Below, piece by piece: positions 60,787 through 64,000 of a DNA stretch of 64,000 nt. The notes below the pieces were generated by a model. The model had not been told where the DNA came from. It saw only the letters and a program-made list of their open reading frames with translations, and did no database searches. Source of the DNA: Caulobacteraceae bacterium UBA3198 (GTDB taxonomy: Bacteria; Pseudomonadota; Alphaproteobacteria; Caulobacterales; Caulobacteraceae); contig DEWY01000006.1 of NCBI GenBank assembly GCA_002363865.1, forward strand, positions 1 through 64,000, written 5' to 3'. The stretch's first letter is position 1. Each line of letters opens with the position of its first letter. The position numbers were made by a program, and so were the translations under genes.

Positions 60787-62217
60787 ATGAACGCCCATAT
60801 CTCCGCGCCCTCGATCCTGGACTCCTGCGGAGTCGCCCCTGAGCGGGCCCGGGAAATCCTCGGCGAGGCCCTGGCCGGCGCCGATGACGGGGAGATTTTC
60901 GCCGAACGTTCGGAGAGTGAGTCCTTCCTGTTCGACGACGGCCGGCTGAAGTCGGCGGCCTATGATTCGACCGAAGGCTTCGGCCTGCGGGTGGTGGCCG
61001 GCGAGACCGCGGGCTACGCCCATTCCAGCGAGATTTCCGAGGCCGCCCTGCGCCGGGCCGGCGCTTCAGCCGCCCTGGCCAAGCGGGGCTATGAGGGCGT
61101 CGCCGCCGAGGGCCCCCGCGCCACCAACATCCGCCACTATGGCGACGACGATCCGCTGGCTGCGCCCGACTTCGCCGAGAAGGTCGCCCTGCTGCAGGAA
61201 ATCGACGCCTGGGCGAGAGCCCGCGACCCCCGCGTCGTGCAGGTGATGGCCAGCCTCACGGGCGAGCGGCGCATCGTCGAGATCCTTCGGGCCGACGGCC
61301 GGCTGATCCGCGACGTGCGGCCCCTGTCGCGCATCAATATCCAGGTGACGGTGGAAAAGGACGGCCGCCGCGAGGCGGGCTTCGCCGGCGCCGGCGGCCG
61401 GGCCGGCTACGACGCCTGGATCACGCCTGAGGCCTGGCGCGAGCAGGGCGAAGAGGCCCTGCGGCAGGCCCTGGTGAACCTGGAGGCGGTCGCCTGCCCT
61501 GCCGGCGAGATGGATGTGGTCCTCGGCCCGGGCTGGAACGGGGTGCTGCTGCACGAGGCCGTCGGCCATGGCTTGGAAGGTGATTTCAACCGCAAGGGCA
61601 CCTCGGCCTTTTCCGGCAAGATCGGCCAGCGGGTCGCCGCACCTGGCGTCACCGTGTTCGACGACGGCGCCCTGGCGGGACGACGCGGCTCTCTGACCGT
61701 GGACGACGAAGGGACACCCACCGAGCGCACCGTGCTGATCGAGGACGGGATCCTGGTGGGCTACATGCATGACCGCATGAGCGCCCGGCTCATGGGCCTG
61801 GCCGCCACCGGCAATGGCCGTCGCCAGTCGTACGCCCACATGCCCATGCCGCGGATGACCAACACCGCCATGGAAGGGGGCTCGAGCTCGCAGGCGGAGA
61901 TGATCGCCTCCACCAAGCGCGGCCTCTACTGCGCCAATTTCGGCGGCGGCCAGGTGGACATCACCAACGGCAAGTTCGTGTTCCAGTGCACCGAGGCCTA
62001 TCTGATCGAGGACGGCAAGGTGACCCGGCCGGTCAAGGGCGCGACCCTGATCGGCGACGGCCCCTCGGCCCTGACCCGGGTGACCATGATCGGCGACGAC
62101 TTCGCCTTCGACCCCGGCGTGGGGGTCTGCGGCAAGTCCGGTCAGAGCCTGCCCGTGGGCGTTGGCCAGCCGTCCCTGAAGATCACCGGGCTTACCGTCG
62201 GGGGCACCAGCCTTTAG
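60787..62217 (+). CDS. tldD: Metalloprotease TldD
   Basis: A 476-aa protein; with PmbA/TldE it forms a peptide-processing and degrading zinc protease. The zinc site is HEAVGH (His256, Glu257, His261) in LLHEAVGHGLEGDF. FAERSESESFLFDDGRLKSA at the start and NFGGGQVDITNGKFVFQCTEAYLIEDGKVTRPVKGATLIGDG at the end are typical. The start is the ATG at 60787 after AAGGACTTAAG. The partner gene is not in the window. Confidence 0.96.
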   Translation: MNAHISAPSILDSCGVAPERAREILGEALAGADDGEIFAERSESESFLFDDGRLKSAAYDSTEGFGLRVVAGETAGYAHSSEISEAALRRAGASAALAKRGYEGVAAEGPRATNIRHYGDDDPLAAPDFAEKVALLQEIDAWARARDPRVVQVMASLTGERRIVEILRADGRLIRDVRPLSRINIQVTVEKDGRREAGFAGAGGRAGYDAWITPEAWREQGEEALRQALVNLEAVACPAGEMDVVLGPGWNGVLLHEAVGHGLEGDFNRKGTSAFSGKIGQRVAAPGVTVFDDGALAGRRGSLTVDDEGTPTERTVLIEDGILVGYMHDRMSARLMGLAATGNGRRQSYAHMPMPRMTNTAMEGGSSSQAEMIASTKRGLYCANFGGGQVDITNGKFVFQCTEAYLIEDGKVTRPVKGATLIGDGPSALTRVTMIGDDFAFDPGVGVCGKSGQSLPVGVGQPSLKITGLTVGGTSL

Positions 62218-62316
62218 GCGGCCGGCCGCCCAAGACCCTCGATCTGCGAATCTGTCTCAGATTTAACTAGGGCGTAGGCTCAACCCTGGATCATCTGCGC
62301 TCCAGGAGACGCCCAG

Positions 62317-64000
62317 ATGTATCAAAGAAACCGCCTGGCTGCGCTGGCCGCAGCCTGCCCGCTCCTCATCCCCGCCGCCGCCCTGGCTCAGGCGCCGGTC
62401 GATCCGGTCGCGCCGGCCAGCGCCCAAGGGGTGACCAGCTATGCGCCGGATTTCTTCGCCGACGCCCGCCCGACCACGGCCCTGGACATGATCGAGCGCC
62501 TGCCGGGCTTCGTCCTCGACGGCGGCGACAATGTCCGCGGCTTCGAAGGCGCGGCGGGCAATGTGCTGATCGACGGCCGGCGGCCGGCATCCAAGTCCGA
62601 CAATCTGGAGGAAATCCTTCGACGGATCCCCGCCTCGCAGGTGGTGCGGATCGACCTGATCCGCGGCGGCGCCCCGGGGGTCGATATGCAGGGCAAGTCG
62701 GTGATGGCCAATCTGATCCGCGCCAAGACCAGCACCGCCCAGGGGCTGATCGCCCTGGCCGACCGCCAGGTCTATGACGGTCGCAATCTGATGGGTCTCA
62801 GGGTCGAGGGCTCGGGCCGGGTCGGAGACTTCGCCTGGGAGGCGGGCCTGGTGGGCGGCCAGGGACCCGACGACGGGGCCGGCGAAGGTCCCCGGGTTCG
62901 GGTCGATGGCCAGGGCGTTCCGCTCATCCTCAGCGATGTGGACAGCGAGGGGCTGGGCACCAACGCGGCGCTCACAGGCGCCATGGAGCACCCGCTTCTG
63001 GGCGGTCAGCTTCGGGTCAACGGCCGACTGTTCGCCGACCATTTCGAGTATGACGAAATCAATCTGGGCCGCGCGGGTGGGCCGCGGGAAATCTCCCACG
63101 ACGATGTCGACCTGACCGAGACCGAACTGGGCGCGTCCTTCACCCGCCCCCTGGGCGCGCGCACCAGCCTGGAGCTCATCGGCCTGCGCCAGACCGCCGA
63201 TGAAACGGTGGAGGCCACCTTCCGGGATCCGTCCGAACAGGTGCGCTTCGCCCTGGCGAGCGACACCGTCGAAACCATTGGCCGGGGCGTGCTGCGCTGG
63301 CGTCAGACGCAGGCCCTGTCCTGGGAGCTGGGCGCCGAGACCGCCCTCAACACCCTGGAAAGCCGCACCCGGTTCGACCGCAACGGCGCGCCGGTGGCCC
63401 TGCCGGCGGCGAACGTCCAGGTGGAGGAACGCCGTGGCGAGGTCTTCCTCAAGTCGGCCTGGCGAGCCACCCCGCGCCTGACCCTCGACAGCGCCCTGCG
63501 CTACGAAGCCTCCGAGATCACCGCCGAAGGCGATGTGGTGCTGGAAAAGTCCCTGGCCTTCGCCAAGCCTCGGTTCAGCCTGAGCTGGGCCCACGACCCC
63601 CGCACCCAGCTGCGGTTCAGCATCGAACGCAGCGTCGGCCAGCTGGACTTCGACGACTTCGTCGCCTCATCGTCCCTGAACACCGGCGTCCTGACGGCGG
63701 GGAATCCCGACCTGGATCCATCCCAGGAATGGCTGGTTGAGGCGGCCTTCGAGCGTCGCTTCTGGACCAGTGGGGCGGCGGTGATCACCCTGAGGCGCGC
63801 GGCGATTACCGATGTGGTCGATCGGGCGCCCGTGCGCCTGGCCGGCGGCGGCGTCTATGACGCCCCGGCCAATATCGGCGAAGGCGTGCGCAACGAGCTG
63901 GCCCTCACCCTGTCCCTGCCCCTGGACCGCGTGGGCGTGAAGGGCGGCCAGCTGCGGGGTGAGGCGACCTGGCGCGAGTCGGAGGTGGAGGATCCCACCA
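62317..64000 (+). CDS. TonB-dependent outer-membrane receptor, 3' end beyond the window
   Basis: An open frame runs from ATG 62317 (AGGAGA upstream) to the window end, 561 codons without a stop. A signal peptide ends ALAQA; the plug domain has TTALDMIERLPGFVLDGGDNVRGFEGAAGNVLIDGRRP, LEEILRRIPASQVVRIDLIRGG, then beta-barrel segments such as RPLGARTSLELIGLRQT. No TonB box is clear at the N-terminus. The ligand is unknown; it would carry large or scarce nutrients across the outer membrane. Confidence 0.88.
   Translation, partial: MYQRNRLAALAAACPLLIPAAALAQAPVDPVAPASAQGVTSYAPDFFADARPTTALDMIERLPGFVLDGGDNVRGFEGAAGNVLIDGRRPASKSDNLEEILRRIPASQVVRIDLIRGGAPGVDMQGKSVMANLIRAKTSTAQGLIALADRQVYDGRNLMGLRVEGSGRVGDFAWEAGLVGGQGPDDGAGEGPRVRVDGQGVPLILSDVDSEGLGTNAALTGAMEHPLLGGQLRVNGRLFADHFEYDEINLGRAGGPREISHDDVDLTETELGASFTRPLGARTSLELIGLRQTADETVEATFRDPSEQVRFALASDTVETIGRGVLRWRQTQALSWELGAETALNTLESRTRFDRNGAPVALPAANVQVEERRGEVFLKSAWRATPRLTLDSALRYEASEITAEGDVVLEKSLAFAKPRFSLSWAHDPRTQLRFSIERSVGQLDFDDFVASSSLNTGVLTAGNPDLDPSQEWLVEAAFERRFWTSGAAVITLRRAAITDVVDRAPVRLAGGGVYDAPANIGEGVRNELALTLSLPLDRVGVKGGQLRGEATWRESEVEDPT

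Overview
The window looks like a Caulobacteraceae chromosome (Caulobacter/Phenylobacterium-like alphaproteobacterium). The evidence is high GC, Caulobacter-type gene order around an aa3 cytochrome oxidase operon, SURF1, threonine synthase, an M16 peptidase and a PdeA-type phosphodiesterase, and many small alphaproteobacterial families (DUF3309, DUF983, DUF599, YegP, entericidin).

Layout. (1) 1-3201 is the right end of an integrated element. It holds a P-loop GTPase cut by the window edge, a two-gene DUF3768 unit and a tyrosine integrase beside the 3' end of tRNA-Ser(GGA) at 3202-3291. (2) 3429-11405 is housekeeping and small genes: msrA, YjbR, DUF599, an MHS-type transporter, DUF3309, DUF983, entericidin, YegP, a PhyH dioxygenase, a PNPOx-like protein, a lipoprotein and a sulfatase. 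(3) 11406-13145 is a lower-GC dGTPase-family gene, probably acquired, tail to tail with lepA. (4) 13142-22953 holds lepA, a GST, an MHYT hybrid kinase, a DAACS symporter, DUF1295 and penicillin acylase genes. (5) 22996-41066 is a nitrogen-scavenging cluster. (6) 41348-53809 holds a symporter, an antiporter, a sirtuin, redox enzymes, YqgE, pdeA, a GNAT, an M16 peptidase and thrC. (7) 53797-60486 is cytochrome c oxidase and its assembly factors, followed by tldD and a TonB receptor cut by the right edge.

The most interesting part is region 5. Genes usually annotated as urea carboxylase, allophanate hydrolase and the two urea-amidolyase-associated proteins (now known in other bacteria as carboxyguanidine deiminase) lie with an SsuABC-like importer, a PotDABC-like importer, two isopenicillin-N-synthase-like 2-oxoglutarate oxygenases and two NikR-like ribbon-helix-helix regulators. 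I read this as a guanidine and guanidino-compound utilisation system: import, possible oxidative release of guanidine, carboxylation, deimination and hydrolysis to ammonia. All three intergenic promoter regions hold dyads of the form GTATTA-CG-N12-CG-TAATAC (four sites), with the half-site size and 16-bp spacing of the E. coli NikR operator. The two regulators lack the HxH and Cys nickel ligands of NikR, so they probably sense something else. I found no recognisable guanidine riboswitch, so protein control appears to replace it.
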